A DNA stretch of 22,490 nt from Dimargaris cristalligena (GCA_027576995.1 JANBQC010000470.1:1-22490); one strand, 5' to 3'. Counted from the first letter of the stretch, positions 9,241 through 21,041 are shown. The notes: generated by a model from the letters alone, not told the origin. Made by a program: numbers and translations.

Positions 9241-9306
9241 TGTGCCCCAGCGACGCTCAAATGCATCGAACAACTCATTCGAATCAACCTAGATACCAAA
9301 GTGTAG
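9241..9306 (+). other. Possible orphan 3' exon
   Basis: A pyrimidine-rich tract ending in CCCACAG at 9240 is followed by a 21-codon open frame (CAPATLKCIEQLIRINL, then DTKV) closed by TAG at 9304-9306. The peptide is helix-like and the acceptor good, but I found no convincing upstream exon in 8490-9230. The call is only a hint. Confidence 0.15.
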
Positions 9307-9973
9307 CACACAAGCGGAATAAGCCCAGGATTCCCCGCATTAATTGACTGTCCGACGTTACTACGGGAGCTCTGTGCATAACCGGGCCATATGTTATAAT
9401 ACCACTCCTTCCCGACTGCTTCTTAACCTGGACTACCGTTGTGCTTACTCTATCTTGTTTGGTCAGCCGGCTCTAATATTAACTTAACCATGATTCAGCA
9501 GCGTGCTACCTGGATCCCCACCTCCTTTACCCTCTAACGACACCGTAGTGCCCTTTTTTATACATAGCATTGAAAAACCCTCTTCTCTCACCTCCCCCCT
9601 GGCGCAAATAACCCTGGCTACTCTACTTCTTCCCAACCCTCTCACACATAACCTTCTTAGTCACGACTCCTAATTCCCTGCTATTCTACATCAACCTCAT
9701 TCATCCCTTTCCCCACTACATGCTGTTCGGGTTTCTACTAGCCCTCCGTCAGTAGCCCATATTGGTCCGAACCGGCGGCGTTGTCGTCGGACTTTCAAAT
9801 CACTGCCCTTCCCCCCCTCTCCCTCCCCGCCGAGAACACACACACACACGCGTGTGCCAAGTGCTGTTTCAACGGGCAACTCCCGCGCACTTCATTGCAT
9901 TTTTTTAAAAAAACTGACCACCGCGCTACTCGATCGGGTCCACCACCAGTGAGGTCACTCCTTAGCCCCCACC

Positions 9974-12900
9974 ATGTCGTTCGCCATGGCCCTGTCTGGT
10001 GCCGGTCGTTATAAGCCCGATCGCCTTTTGGACATGCGGCGCGAAGAACAACGTCAGCAGAACCACCGGGCTGCCACCGAATTTATCGAAAGTGTCCTGG
10101 GCGAAAAACTGGCCACCGGTGACCTGCACGCCGAATTGCAGGACGGCGTGGTTCTGTGCCGTATCATCAACTCCCTCCGGCCCGGCACCATCAAACAAAT
10201 CGCGCTCAAGAATCTGCCTTTTGCCAAAATGGAAAATATCAGCAGTTTCCTGGCCGCCGCCCAGTATTTAGGCGTACCGGGGTCCGATTTATTCCAAACC
10301 GTAGACTTGTATGAAGGAAAAAATATTACCAAAGTGGTGTCGACTATACTAAGCATCGCCCGGGTGATTGCCGGTATCCCACTGGGGCGGCGGCGTCATG
10401 TCCACACCGCCGATCGTCATTTACCGGACAAGTGGCCCGCCACCACCCCCGTGAAGGACGACTACCGGGGATCTCCCTCGTCCAGTCACTCCCTTTCGCC
10501 CCTTAGACCCATGACCGGAACCGATTCAACCGACACGTTAATCGCTGAACTATCGACTATCCCGTCGCCGGCTATAGCCTCCGCCCGGGCCGTAGTTTTT
10601 CTCGATGCCCATGTCCCCTCCCGTCCTTCCGCCACATCACCGCCCAAGTCCCGGGAAGGTACCCTGGTGGATCGGCCCCAACTATCGATCCAGACCCGGG
10701 GGACTAGAATTCCGTCGGGTGGGGCCCAATCGGCTCCTCCTATTGAATCATTCCCCACCCCCGAGGCAACTTCCCGGAGTTCCACCGAAGCCCCCTACAA
10801 TGGACGCGGTACAGATATATTCCGGGTCGATCGCGGTTGTCTCTCAGCGGGACCCGACAGTCGCGAAGTGATTACCCTCTATTCCAACCACAGCCAGAGT
10901 GTGGTCCAGTACCAGATTGGCAACTGTATTGGTAAAGGCCAGTTTGGCGCCGTGTATCGCTCCCTGAATCTAGAAACGGGTCAAATGGTCGCCGTTAAAC
11001 GGATCCCCCTCGAGTGCCAAGTCGAAGAGCAGACCGACGCGATTATGAAGGAGGTCGAGCTCCTGCAGTCCCTGCGGCACTCCCGGGTCGTTCAATACGA
11101 GGGGTTCATCAAGACCCCCACCGACCTGAATATTGTCATGGAGTATGTGGAAAATGGCTCGCTGTACCACACCCTCAAATCCTTCGGGGCCTTCCCGGAG
11201 AAACTCGTGCTGGCCTACATCGTTAAGATCATCGAAGGTCTGATTTACCTCCATGACAAACAGGTGGTCCACTGCGACCTCAAAGCGGCCAACATTTTAA
11301 CCACCAAAAAAGGGAACACCAAACTCTCCGATTTCGGCGTCTCCCTTAACCTTAAATTGGCCGACCCGAGTGAGGACTCGGCGGTAGCGGGTACCCCCAA
11401 CTGGATGGCCCCCGAAATCATTCAACTTGAAGGGGCCTGCACGGCGTCGGATATCTGGAGTTTGGGCTGTACCATCGTGGAACTTCTAACGGGTAAACCC
11501 CCCTATGCGGATATGATGCAGATGACCACCCTGTTCCGGATTGTGGAGGACGACTGTCCCCCCTTACCCGAAGGCATTTCCGACCACCTGCGGGATTTTC
11601 TGCGCGCCTGCTTCCAAAAGGACCCCGCCCTGCGGCCAACGGCACGGGAACTCATGATGTTACCGTGGATCGCCGAATACAGCAAGAATAAGCGGGTAGG
11701 TTTATATTATTGGTTCGTCCATTTAGCCGACACGGTTTGTGTGCGCCTATTGTTTAGGGGAGACCTTGGATTATGTTATCAAACTCACCATACCCCCATT
11801 CTCTAACCAACTCCTATTTGTATTTGTTTTTTATATGTACCTTCTCACCGGAATGTAATTGAATTTAACCGCTAATCCAGGAACTGCAATCACTTCGGCG
11901 AAAGCACAGTGTCCATGTCTCCCGGCATGTCAGTCGTCTCCAGGCCGTGAGTGATCTTTTCCCCTCATCTTCCCGTGATACACCCAGCCCCACTCCTACC
12001 AATAAGTCCGTCAGACGGGCCCCGTCCTCCACTCGCCTAGGGGGGAAATTACTCAAGCCCCAGCTTCACCCCAGCCAGAAACTCCAGGCCATACGGCGCC
12101 GTATTTCACGGTCCTACAAACGGCCGAGTTTCCGGCGGTTCCATATTCGGAGTAGATCCCGCCTTTCAGATAATAGTCGGTCGTCGTCTTTATTGCCCGT
12201 CTCCCGCTCGGACCTTTCCCACCAACCCACCCCATCCTCCTCTCAACCCATGGACACCGCTCCGTCGACGCAAGGTTCCACAACCACGATTCCCAACCTA
12301 CTGGACGCCTATGCCCTCAACCAGCACGATCGGTTTCAAGTCGGGAGTCGGGGTCAGCCGGTACCCCGCAATCGGTCCCAGAGTAATTTCAGGCACCGGG
12401 TTAATACGCGGGCGTTCCGCGTGGACTCGTTTGATTTAGCGAGTTCCGGCAGTTCGACCACCCCCAATGAACTGGCGGATTCGCTGGCTTCGCTGTCCTC
12501 TAATGATATCGACGGGCCACTGCCTCCGAAGCACCGTTTTGTAGCTACCCCCGTCAATCCCGAATCGTCCTGTGATGGCTGCCAGAGGCCCCTGGATTCT
12601 AAAGTGATCATGTGTACTACCTGTAACCTGGCCTGCCATATTGGCTGTCGTTTGCGCTTAGCTAACCCCTGTAATATGAATACGGAGAAGCTGTTGCTCT
12701 TGCATAACCATCCCGACCACCGACACGGCCCACCACCGGGTCAGTCCGCCGGAGTTGAGGCTTCGACCATGGGGCCTAGGCCCAAACCCGTTACCCGGAA
12801 AGCCCGTTCCGAGGGCCATACCCTGTCCATGGTGGAACCCTATGATACGGAATCCGGGCCATTCAAATCTACCCCGGGCCCCCCTCGTACGGCTCCCTTA

Positions 12901-14214
12901 ACTTCAGATGGGAGGGGTTTCCCTTTATCAATGGCCGGCGACCCCCATGCTTCTTTTTATCCGCCCCCATCGAATGGGGCACGGGCCCGGGCCGCTACCG
13001 AATCCAGCCACTCCTCGTTTCCCCTACGCCGACCTTCCCGGATCTACAAAGACAACACCAGCATCGCGCACCTCTATGATCTTAACGTGGACTCTAGTCG
13101 GCACCTCCTCCACCGGAGGATCGATGAGGCGTACGAAGGCGATATCGAATCTTCACGAACCTCACTTTATTCAGCCGGAATTCGCCAGAGCTTCCTCTCC
13201 GACTGGGTTGATATCGACGAATCCCAAATCGCCTATTTACCCTCCGAACAATACGATAGCCAGCGCGGTATTTCGATCCGTTTGGGCTCGAAACGGTGGG
13301 GCCAGCGGCCCGCTAAACCGGAAATCCCCAAGTACCCGTACTATCACCCCGACGCTTCACAATCCAGCTCACCCACGAAATACATGGGGATTTCACCTAG
13401 GGTGGCCGTGAACGGGGCGTACTACAAAGGAGAAGGTGGGGGCCCAGCACCGGTATCGACCCCCGGCGCCGCCACCATAGCCGCCACCCGCGCTGCGTCG
13501 GCCGCCGTGGCCGCGGCGGTGGCTTCCGGGCCTATCCCATCACCTCGTATCCCCCATCCCGCGACCCAGCCGGTCGACCCTTCGTTCCCCCCGGCCTCAC
13601 CCACCACCCCCTTGCCGCTGGCCCATAAATCGCGCACGAATTTGTTTCTGCGGTCCCGACCGACTTCCTGGTCCAAGAAACCCGTGTTCAAAAGTCCCAC
13701 GGTCCTGCGAGCCCAGGCCCTCTATGAGGAACTCGCCCTGGAATCCCCCGCCTACCGGTCCAAACCAGGTTCAACGTTCCGGGTTTTCACTAATCCCCGG
13801 CCCACTTGTTTGGGTAGCACCACGAGTGGCGGCAGTAGTGGGGGTGGAATTGGAAGTGGAGCTATAGATGGAGATGAAAATCGGAGTAGGAGTGCCAGTG
13901 CTAGTGCGGACGGGGAGGTTCATTTTTATCCTCCGAATCCCCGGGATGCCTATTATTATCAGCAGAAACTACCCCATATGGGCCGGGAACGCGCGGTGAC
14001 GGATGCGATGCTGCGGAGTCACTCCATTGCTTCAGTATCCTCCGACGACTCGTCGATTCGCATTATGCAGGGTCGGTCGATCGCCGGGGTAATGAACAGC
14101 GACGGGGGTCTACAGGGCGAACTTCCCCCTACTCACATTTGGTGCCCACCGCGTTTGGCCATGGGCCCGAAACGCAAAAAGAAGTCCAAAGAAGACGATT
14201 GTCATGTTATGTAA
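9974..14214 (+). CDS. sepH: CH-kinase-C1-CaaX septation (SepH/Cdc7-type) kinase
   Basis: A Ser/Thr kinase of the septation initiation/mitotic exit class. Exons 9974-11695 and 11881-14214 join in phase 0 (185-base intron, donor GTAGGT, acceptor AATCCAG) to give 1351 aa, close to Aspergillus SepH as I recall it. Residues about 29-135 are a type-3 calponin/SM22/Scp1 CH domain (KMENISSFL, LFQTVDLYEGKN). The kinase domain is at about 314-563: GKGQFGAVY from 320, VAVK with Lys342, HCDLKAAN at 433-440, DFG at 453-455, WMAPE at 477-481. HCD in place of HRD is, as I recall, shared by fungal relatives. Residues 792-838 are a C1 zinc domain (H-x12-C-x2-C-x10-C-x2-C-x4-H-x2-C-x7-C). The rest is Ser/Pro-rich with Ala-rich and Gly/Ser tracts. 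The C-terminus KRKKKSKEDDCHVM is a polybasic CaaX box, Cys1348. The CH-kinase join lies inside one exon. Confidence 0.9.
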
Positions 14215-14701
14215 AGATTAAGAAACATCACACACCCTTCCCCAAAGCGCTAAGGTTGGGCTGCATTAAATCGATATTTCAGTCTCTCTATCTCTCTCTC
14301 TTAATTAGTGCCGCCCTCTTCCTTGTAATTTGCCCCGTCATGCTTTTGCTCTGCTGTTGTCATTGTACCATTGATCCACTCTTTATGTAGGGTTCCCCTT
14401 TTTTGAGTGGTTTGTCTCCATAACCCCATTCCGCTGGGTTGTTTCCTCGGCCATTCGAGTTTTGTTTTGTTATTCCTTTATCTTTTCTGGCTTCTATATG
14501 TTCTTGTATTTTCCTGCTTAAATTTAATGATTCTACATTATCAAACCATTTAACCGCATCGCTGTTGTTTTTCTACCCATAGCCCTGTATTTCTGATTAT
14601 TTAATACGGTTTAATTATCCCACTATTCCATTCCCCTGACTTACTAAACTCTATTTAACTTTAGAATATGCATGTAAATTTCTGAACGGCCGTACCTCCC
14701 A

Positions 14702-14707
14702 AATAAA
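14702..14707 (+). terminator. Poly(A) signal, kinase gene
   Basis: AATAAA about 490 bases downstream of the kinase stop codon. No closer hexamer was seen, so the 3' UTR would be long. Confidence 0.4.
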
Positions 14708-14828
14708 CGGCCTTAATCGCATCTAACACTGTCCAAGTGCCCATGTCCTTTAAAGTATAAGATACTACCTCGGCAAATTAAGGTCGATTTCAACCGGGTC
14801 AGTTGCAAATATATAATGAAAATTGGCT

Positions 14829-14834
14829 TTTATT
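14829..14834 (-). terminator. Poly(A) signal, SUV3
   Basis: AATAAA on the minus strand about 185 bases beyond the SUV3 TAA, facing the kinase signal. Confidence 0.45.
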
Positions 14835-15019
14835 AATGGTCGTATATGGACATGGTATTTTTACGCTTTAGTCTTCGATTCCGGGTATTAGAATTCGAAT
14901 CCACGATTCGTATTGGTGCAAGGATGGCCATTTTAAGTAACATCGCTCAACAATTGGTCTAGTAGTCGATGGGTACGGGGGTGATGGTCAGGTGCGAGAG
15001 GTACTCCTCCAAAGATGCA

Positions 15020-17524
15020 TTAAGCCTCGACGGGAGGCTTAGACCTCGTCTTCATTTTCGATTCTAAATGGGCAACTTTTGCTAGATCGCCAATCTCCAA
15101 TGCCCGTTTCTTCTCAGCTTGGATCATAGTTTCGAGACAGGCCTCAATCATGGACTCGCAGCGGATTTTAGATTCGAGGGCTTCTTGGTGGTCTACAAAG
15201 GTAGCCGGGAATTTGAAACTGATATGTGACCGGGTTGAGTGACAATAGAAAGTGGGAGGAGGAGGATGTAACAAGGGCGTAAACATGGGTAAGTACGAAG
15301 CAGCGGGTATTGAATTAGATCATAGATATGGAGGGGGAATATGGTGAGCGCAGCCGAATGCAATATACACATAGAGCATATCGGGATCAGGTTCATTCGG
15401 GGATCAGGATCCTAACCTAGTGATAATTTCTACTCACCTAAGCCAAAGATAACACGTCAAACACTTGTGGTAAATTTCCAGTAGTTGCAGTGGCCCTGGC
15501 CCCAGGGGCACTTCCTCCGGTAACGACAACAGGTCGCTCACGTAGCATTCCTGGTTATAAGCGTGGAACCGGATCATGCGTTTACAAATTTCACTACCCG
15601 TGGGTTCCCGGGTGACAATGGGGGCGAAGGACATCATGAATTTATCGGCCACGGACATGGGCAAGTGGTCGAGGAAATCGAAGTCCTCGGGATTGAGCCC
15701 AATGTCGCCCAGGGTATAGTCAGGACCGAGGTCGGCGACGATTTCCAAGAGGTTCAACATTTGGGTGAAGGGCAATTGGGGCACCTGGTGGGCGAATTTC
15801 TCGAGTTGGTGGACCCGGGGGGCGACAACGGCTTTGCCGATGAGGGGGGGCAGAGTGGGGATACTGTCCCTTAAAAAGGGCATGTCCCGTTCGAGGACGG
15901 TGGTGGCGAACCCGGGGTTGAACTCCGTGCCGAACCGACCGGCCCGACCGGCGATTTGGCGGGTGCTGGACAAACTGAGGTTCGTGATGTGGATGCCGTT
16001 GAATTTGTGCACGGCGGTGAAAATCACCCGGCCGATGCTGAGGTTGATGCCCATGCCGATGGCGTCACTGGCGACGAGGACGGTGTTGGGGGACTCGGGA
16101 TCATTAAACAGGCGGGCCTGCTGGGCGCGGGTCTCCGGGGGTAAACTGCCGTAAATGACCGAACACTTGTGCTCCGTGTTTGCTTCGATGTATTCCTTGA
16201 GTTGGTAGATGCCTTTACGGCTAAAGGCGATGAGACAGTCCCCGCGCCGCAGACGAGTTAGGTCCCCTTGGAGTGAGTCGGTGGCCAATTCCATACGGCT
16301 AAGTCGCTGGTATTCGATGACTTCCACTTCGTCGCCTACCTCTTCCATCATCCGCTTGACCAGAGGGACGGCGGAAGGTTCGCCGCAGAGATGGACCTCA
16401 CGGGCCCGCAGACCGAGTAGAGCATCGGTCCAGGCGTGTCCGCGGAAAGTATCGCCAATCATTTGGATTTCATCCAGAACCGCGACATCATACTGGGCAT
16501 TAAAATCGGCCATTTCGATAGTGGCCGAGAGCAACGGCACGTCCTTTTCGGCCAACCGCCGGTCCTCACCAGTAATTAAGTTACAGCCGATTCCCTGGTG
16601 ATTCATGCGCTCGTAAATTTCAAAAGCCAGTAACCGGAGGGGGCCGCAGTAAATACCCCGCCGGGCCGATTCGAGGCGTTTGAGGGCGTGGTGGGTTTTG
16701 CCTGAGTTGGTGGGACCGACGTGCATAATAATCTTGCGGGAGATACGGCGGGCCTGCGGGTACCACTCTAGGGGGTGGTTGAGGGATGCCATGCGCTTGA
16801 GCAGCGGCAATTCGCCCAATAGAGTGGCGGGAATCGCCGGTTCCACCGTCAGAAGATGGTCCATAAAGGCCCGGACAAACCGGTGTTCCAGGCTGGCGAA
16901 TTTCTGGTCGGAAATGATAGGGACCAGGTTTTCCCAATGTAAATCGGGGATTTGGCCTGCCTTGAACCGCTTCTTAAACTCCTCGAGTTGGGTGGTAATT
17001 ACCGTTTTGGAGATACATAAAGGCTTGATACTCCGGGTGAATTTCTCGGTACCCATGGAGTCGAGGGCTACCTGACAGGCCTTGCGTACATTGTTGGGGG
17101 TAGGTACGAAAACGTCCAGGTTGCGACCCACGGTGCGCTTCATGTAATCAGGGATTTTCAGGCGGTCTACAGCGCTCGAAAATGGAGGCGGTGGTCCGGA
17201 TTCACGCCGCCGGTTGTTAAATTGCCTGGGCTTATCGCCCGAAAAAGATCGATCGCCGCTGTATCGCGCACCTCGCACCTCGGCCTTCCCCCGTTGCCAC
17301 TCCTCTATTTTTCTAAGATGTTTTTTCGCGTAAGCCTTCTTGGAGTCCCCACTCCTTAATCGAATAGAGGTTGTTTGGAACCAGTAGCGGGGAGTCCAGT
17401 CAGGTTGAGCCGGATTGGAAACGAAGGGATTGCGACCGGACAATGGGGAGGTGGGCTGACAAGGGGCCGAAAGTCCCCCCAGCCGCACAGAACGGCGGGC
17501 GTTGATTAGAAGCAGCTGCCGCAT
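15020..17524 (-). CDS. SUV3: Mitochondrial ATP-dependent RNA helicase Suv3
   Basis: The helicase subunit of mitochondrial RNA decay (with an exoribonuclease in the yeast degradosome, or PNPase in animals), acting in the matrix. Exon 1 (17524-15438) and exon 2 (15218-15020) join across a 219-base intron (donor GTGAGT, acceptor TATCAG), splitting a Ser codon and restoring the family's YLWLS-FKFP segment. The product is 761 aa, against 737 in yeast. The N-terminus (MRQLLLINARRSVRLG) is basic and amphipathic, as in a mitochondrial presequence. Helicase motifs: GPTNSGKT 270-277, DEIQ 351-354, CGEPS, SDAIGMGIN, and QIAGRAGR 523-530. After the core, a C-terminal Suv3 domain contains exon 2 (FVDHQEALESKI). 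The predicted stop may be premature (see findings). It diverges from the AAA+ gene and converges on the kinase. Confidence 0.94.
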
Positions 17525-18029
17525 GGTTAGGAAGTGGTAAAAGGGTATATTGTCGTCAGACTGGGCTGATCACCGGGTCTGAATGAGCGTTTGGAACGAA
17601 AGTTTAAGGAGGGGGTCTAGGTAGAAGGGGGGCAACATAAATAGGGCGAGTGGTGGCTTCGATTAGGTTCTCAGCTTTCGGGTCGGTTTATACACAGCTG
17701 GGAACTAACTACAAGTATAATAAATGTAACTAACAAAGAATGCAAATGGAAGTTTGGCCCAGGAAATAACTACTCGAAACCGCGATCTTAAGAAGTGGAC
17801 GCTCACCTAGTTGGTTGGTTCATGACTACAATGAGCTAAATTTACTGGTCTGCAGTAACTGCGGAAGAACTCTATCATCGCCTTTGGAATTGTATCTTTT
17901 TTTTTTGGCAGGCGAATCGAATGTACTGGGCCACTGAGTCCCAATCACGCCAAATAACTTGACTAATGGAATACCGACCCATCGATTCAGTTTCCATTTT
18001 GTGTCATTTAAGGCTCGCTGTGACGTCGC
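17525..18029. promoter_or_regulatory. Divergent promoter region SUV3 / AAA+ ATPase gene
   Basis: Five hundred non-coding bases between two divergent starts. It contains a T-run at about 17898-17906 and a CRE/ATF-like TGACGTCG at 18021-18028, immediately before the ATG at 18030. No further gene is seen. Confidence 0.5.
18021..18028. promoter_or_regulatory. CRE-like motif TGACGTCG
   Basis: Differs by one base from the ATF/CREB palindrome TGACGTCA and sits directly before the upstream ATG of the AAA+ gene. If functional it would argue for the downstream start at 18129. Weak on its own. Confidence 0.25.
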
Positions 18030-21000
18030 ATGGCCTTCCCGATAAATTCCAACTCAGTCTTTACCACTGCTAGCTGCCCCTTATTACTATCTCTTGGGGG
18101 ATCGAGTTACATTTTTACCACCTTAGCCATGTCTTTTCCAAGCCTCGAAGTCCAACCCTTTCGACTCTCCTTGACCTCCGAGGAGTCTGACCCTAACCGG
18201 TTACCACCTTTCTGTGCCGGTATTTCGTATCACCTCCTTCGCCGACTCGGCTGTCTGCCTAATGACCCTCGGTACTTGGCCTGGCTCACCACCGACTGTA
18301 CATCGCTAGACCCGAATGGTTCTCATGAGTTGGTGGTTGGACTAAGTCCTTTAGCCGACAATGCCTTTACTTCCTTACGAGGCGGCCGGCTCGAATGGCA
18401 GGTAGCGTCCAGCCCCCAAAAACCAACCACCCCAGCGTCAATACTGGAGATTGCCCTACGCCCGGGTCAAGTGAATCAGCTATTTCCACACCCAGACAGC
18501 AGTGCAGAGAATAGTCGCCGTTTGCCTCCAATTCAACTACAACTAATACCCCGGGCCACGGTCAGGCAATGTAGTATGATTACACTGCGAGCGAGCCAAC
18601 ACGATATTCTGATGAGCGGGATTCAAGACCATTTACCCTCTTGGGTTTGCGATCAAATTGTAACCCGGGGCACCACTTTGACCCATGCCTATAGTAAATT
18701 GAGAACACTTCATTTCCAAGTGGTTGGACTTACACTGGCCCCAGACCACGGAGTCAATCCCACTTCTTTATCCATCTCTGAGCGGTGGGGGGTGGTAATC
18801 GCCCAAACCACTATCAGTCTAGAGACAGATGCCCCTGATCCACCCGTTTGCACGGCCGTCGAAACCCCGTCGCTTAATGGACAGTTATCCACCAACCCAC
18901 TGGCCACTACCTCCACCTATACTGGCCCTTCCAGAAAGGAGCTTATGTATAATTGCCTGGGCGAATCCGGCCAAGTTCTACGTCAATTCTGGATGATGCT
19001 CACAGACGAATCTGATACATCCTTCCCCTCGCTCGTATCCCGAACGCTTTTACTTACCGGTCCATCGGGAACCGGAAAATCCTTTGCTTTACGCACACTG
19101 GCCCACCTACACGGTTTCCAATATGACACGCTTGATCTGGGTCAGTTGGCCCAGCTTAACCCCGGCAACACCGCCCGAACCTTGGCCGAAGTACTGGATT
19201 TCTTGGTTCGGCCCCGACGGGGGGCCCGTGACGCGACCCAAATGCTGTGTCTCGAAAATATCCACCTCCTCTTTCCCCAAGACCATTCGGATGCCGACAT
19301 GGTCCAGGTAGTGTCCCGGGCCCTGTACCCATACACTATGGCATCGGGTCGATCCACCCATGGTGGTGGCCGCTGGGCTTTGGTAGCGACAGCGCCCCGA
19401 TCTTCCCTGATTGATCGTACCGTTCGATCCCTCTTTTTAACCACTGCGTCCCTGCCCATTCCAACTCCCCAGGACCGGGTTCATTTATTCAAGTATTGTT
19501 TGGGCTTAAGCTCTTCCTCGCTAACAACCCAATCATCCCCAGGTTTACAGTACCTGGTTTCCTCCTCCCACGGCTATTTGGCAGCTGACGTGGCTTGTCT
19601 AACCCGCCAGCTTTGGCTGCATTACCACCCTCCTTCATCACAAGATACGATGGCCAGCCCCTCAGAACTGGGGATGGCCGACCAGGCTACAGTAGGTGGT
19701 TGGCTGGACCAACTTAATCCCGCCACTATTCGGAAATTCACCCACGGGTTTACCCCCTCGCTACTCCGAAGTTCGGCCATGAATGAGTCGCCCGCCCTCC
19801 TAGCCGGAGCGCAAATGCTGACCTCGTCGGAGCAGCAAGTAAGCTGGGCTGATATTGGTGGCCTTCACGAGGCTAAACGGGTCTTGGAGGAGACTATGTG
19901 CTGGTTTGACAAGCACGAGAATGCCTACCGCCGGTTAGGTATTAGCCCCCGGCGCGGGGTTTTGCTGCACGGCCCACCGGGAACTGGCAAAACCCTACTG
20001 GCTAAGGCTGTAGCTACCCAAACCAACGCCAATTTTTTGCCTATCCGAATGACGAACCTAATCAAGGGCGAGGTAAGATATCCGGTCCAGGTGGTCTTTA
20101 ATGCTAGATTGATAGGATTACCGACACTCGACTAAGGAGGGGACCATTGCTACTTTGCTTCTGTCTCGGTATACTCATTCTACAACACATACCGAGAGCC
20201 TGCCCACCAGTTACCACATTAGCTGCTGAGATATATTAAGTGCTAATTTAAACGCCCGGTCGATATTACGTATACCACATGCCCTTATTTTTTAGATTGG
20301 TGACTCGGAAAAGGCCGTTCGGCAACTCTTTCGCCTGGCTCAACAATCCAGCCCCTGTGTTATTTTCATCGATGAGCTCGAAACCCTGTTCGGTAACAAA
20401 GAAGGGTCCGGGCAACTGGGCAATAACCTAATCTCCCAGCTTCTTTTAGAACTGGACCAGCTCAATGCCCGCAATGCCCACGTGGTGGTATTAGGGGCCA
20501 CCAATTACCCCGATAGTATTGACCAGAGCATTCTGCGGCCCGGGCGACTTGATAAACTGGTGTATGTGGCTCCGCCGGGGACTGCCGAACGTCGGGAGAT
20601 TCTGCAATTATTCTCGCGTCACTTACCCATCGCACCCGATGTAGACTGGGAAGAGGTGGTACACATGACGGATGGCCTGACTGGTGCCGACCTGCAGGCT
20701 TTGGTCAACAAGGCTGGGCTACTGGCTCTCGACGCAGCGTGGTCAACTGCGGAGTCGGAAGAAGATACTGGGGTAAGTAGCACTGCACTCATTATCGTTA
20801 ATCAATATCATGATTGATCCTTTACCAATAGTTTCCCCATCAAACCATCATTTCCGATCACTTATCTAACTTGGTGCTGTTTTCTTTGTTTTGTTTTTTT
20901 AAAAAAATATTATAAATACAACTAAATAATATTAATGTATTTGATATTTGTATCGTTTATTAACAGAGAATTATTCACGGCACTCTGGTAACTAAGCCCT

Positions 21001-21041
21001 ATCTGATTGAGGCGGTCCAGTCATTTCGAACCCGGGTTTAA
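18030..21041 (+). CDS. Tandem AAA+ ATPase (Afg2/SPATA5L1-like)
   Basis: A type II AAA+ protein-remodelling ATPase. Exons 18030-20072, 20296-20772 and 20967-21041 join in phase 0 (introns 223 and 194 bases, donors GTAAGA/GTAAGT, acceptors TTTTAG/TAACAG) to give 864 aa. Residues about 34-330 are a substrate-binding-like N region. D1 has Walker A GPSGTGKS (344-351), but its Walker B is LCLENI (406-411), so the catalytic acidic pair is altered. D2 is intact: VSWADIGGL, GPPGTGKT (648-655), FIDE with Asp707/Glu708, GATN, and RPGRLDK from 762. A short tail (LVTKPYLIEAV) follows. D2 features such as GDSEK and LDKLVYV favour the SPATA5L1/AFG2B branch; Afg2, Pex1 and Pex6 remain alternatives. An in-frame ATG at 18129 (MSFPSLEV) is a plausible start, since the first 33 residues look unlike the family. 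Confidence 0.82.

Larger units (their letters stand above)
8487..9973. other. Long intergenic region, HIS2 to the septation kinase
   Basis: No confident gene. It contains the HIS2 poly(A) signal and two weak coding hints listed separately. From about 9490 to 9973 it is a pyrimidine-rich leader or promoter of the kinase gene, with a (CA)n tract at 9838-9849 running into CGCGTGTG. Confidence 0.55.
14215..15019. other. Convergent 3' region between the kinase and SUV3
   Basis: Pyrimidine-rich 3' UTR of the kinase, then facing poly(A) signals. The minus-strand stretch 15018-14959, just past the SUV3 stop, is open in a shifted frame and looks coding (see findings). Nothing else is supported. Confidence 0.5.

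Noticed and set aside
13422..13700. Glycine/alanine-rich open frame antisense to the kinase gene
   Set aside because: It is the shadow of GC-rich Ala/Pro codons in the kinase low-complexity linker.
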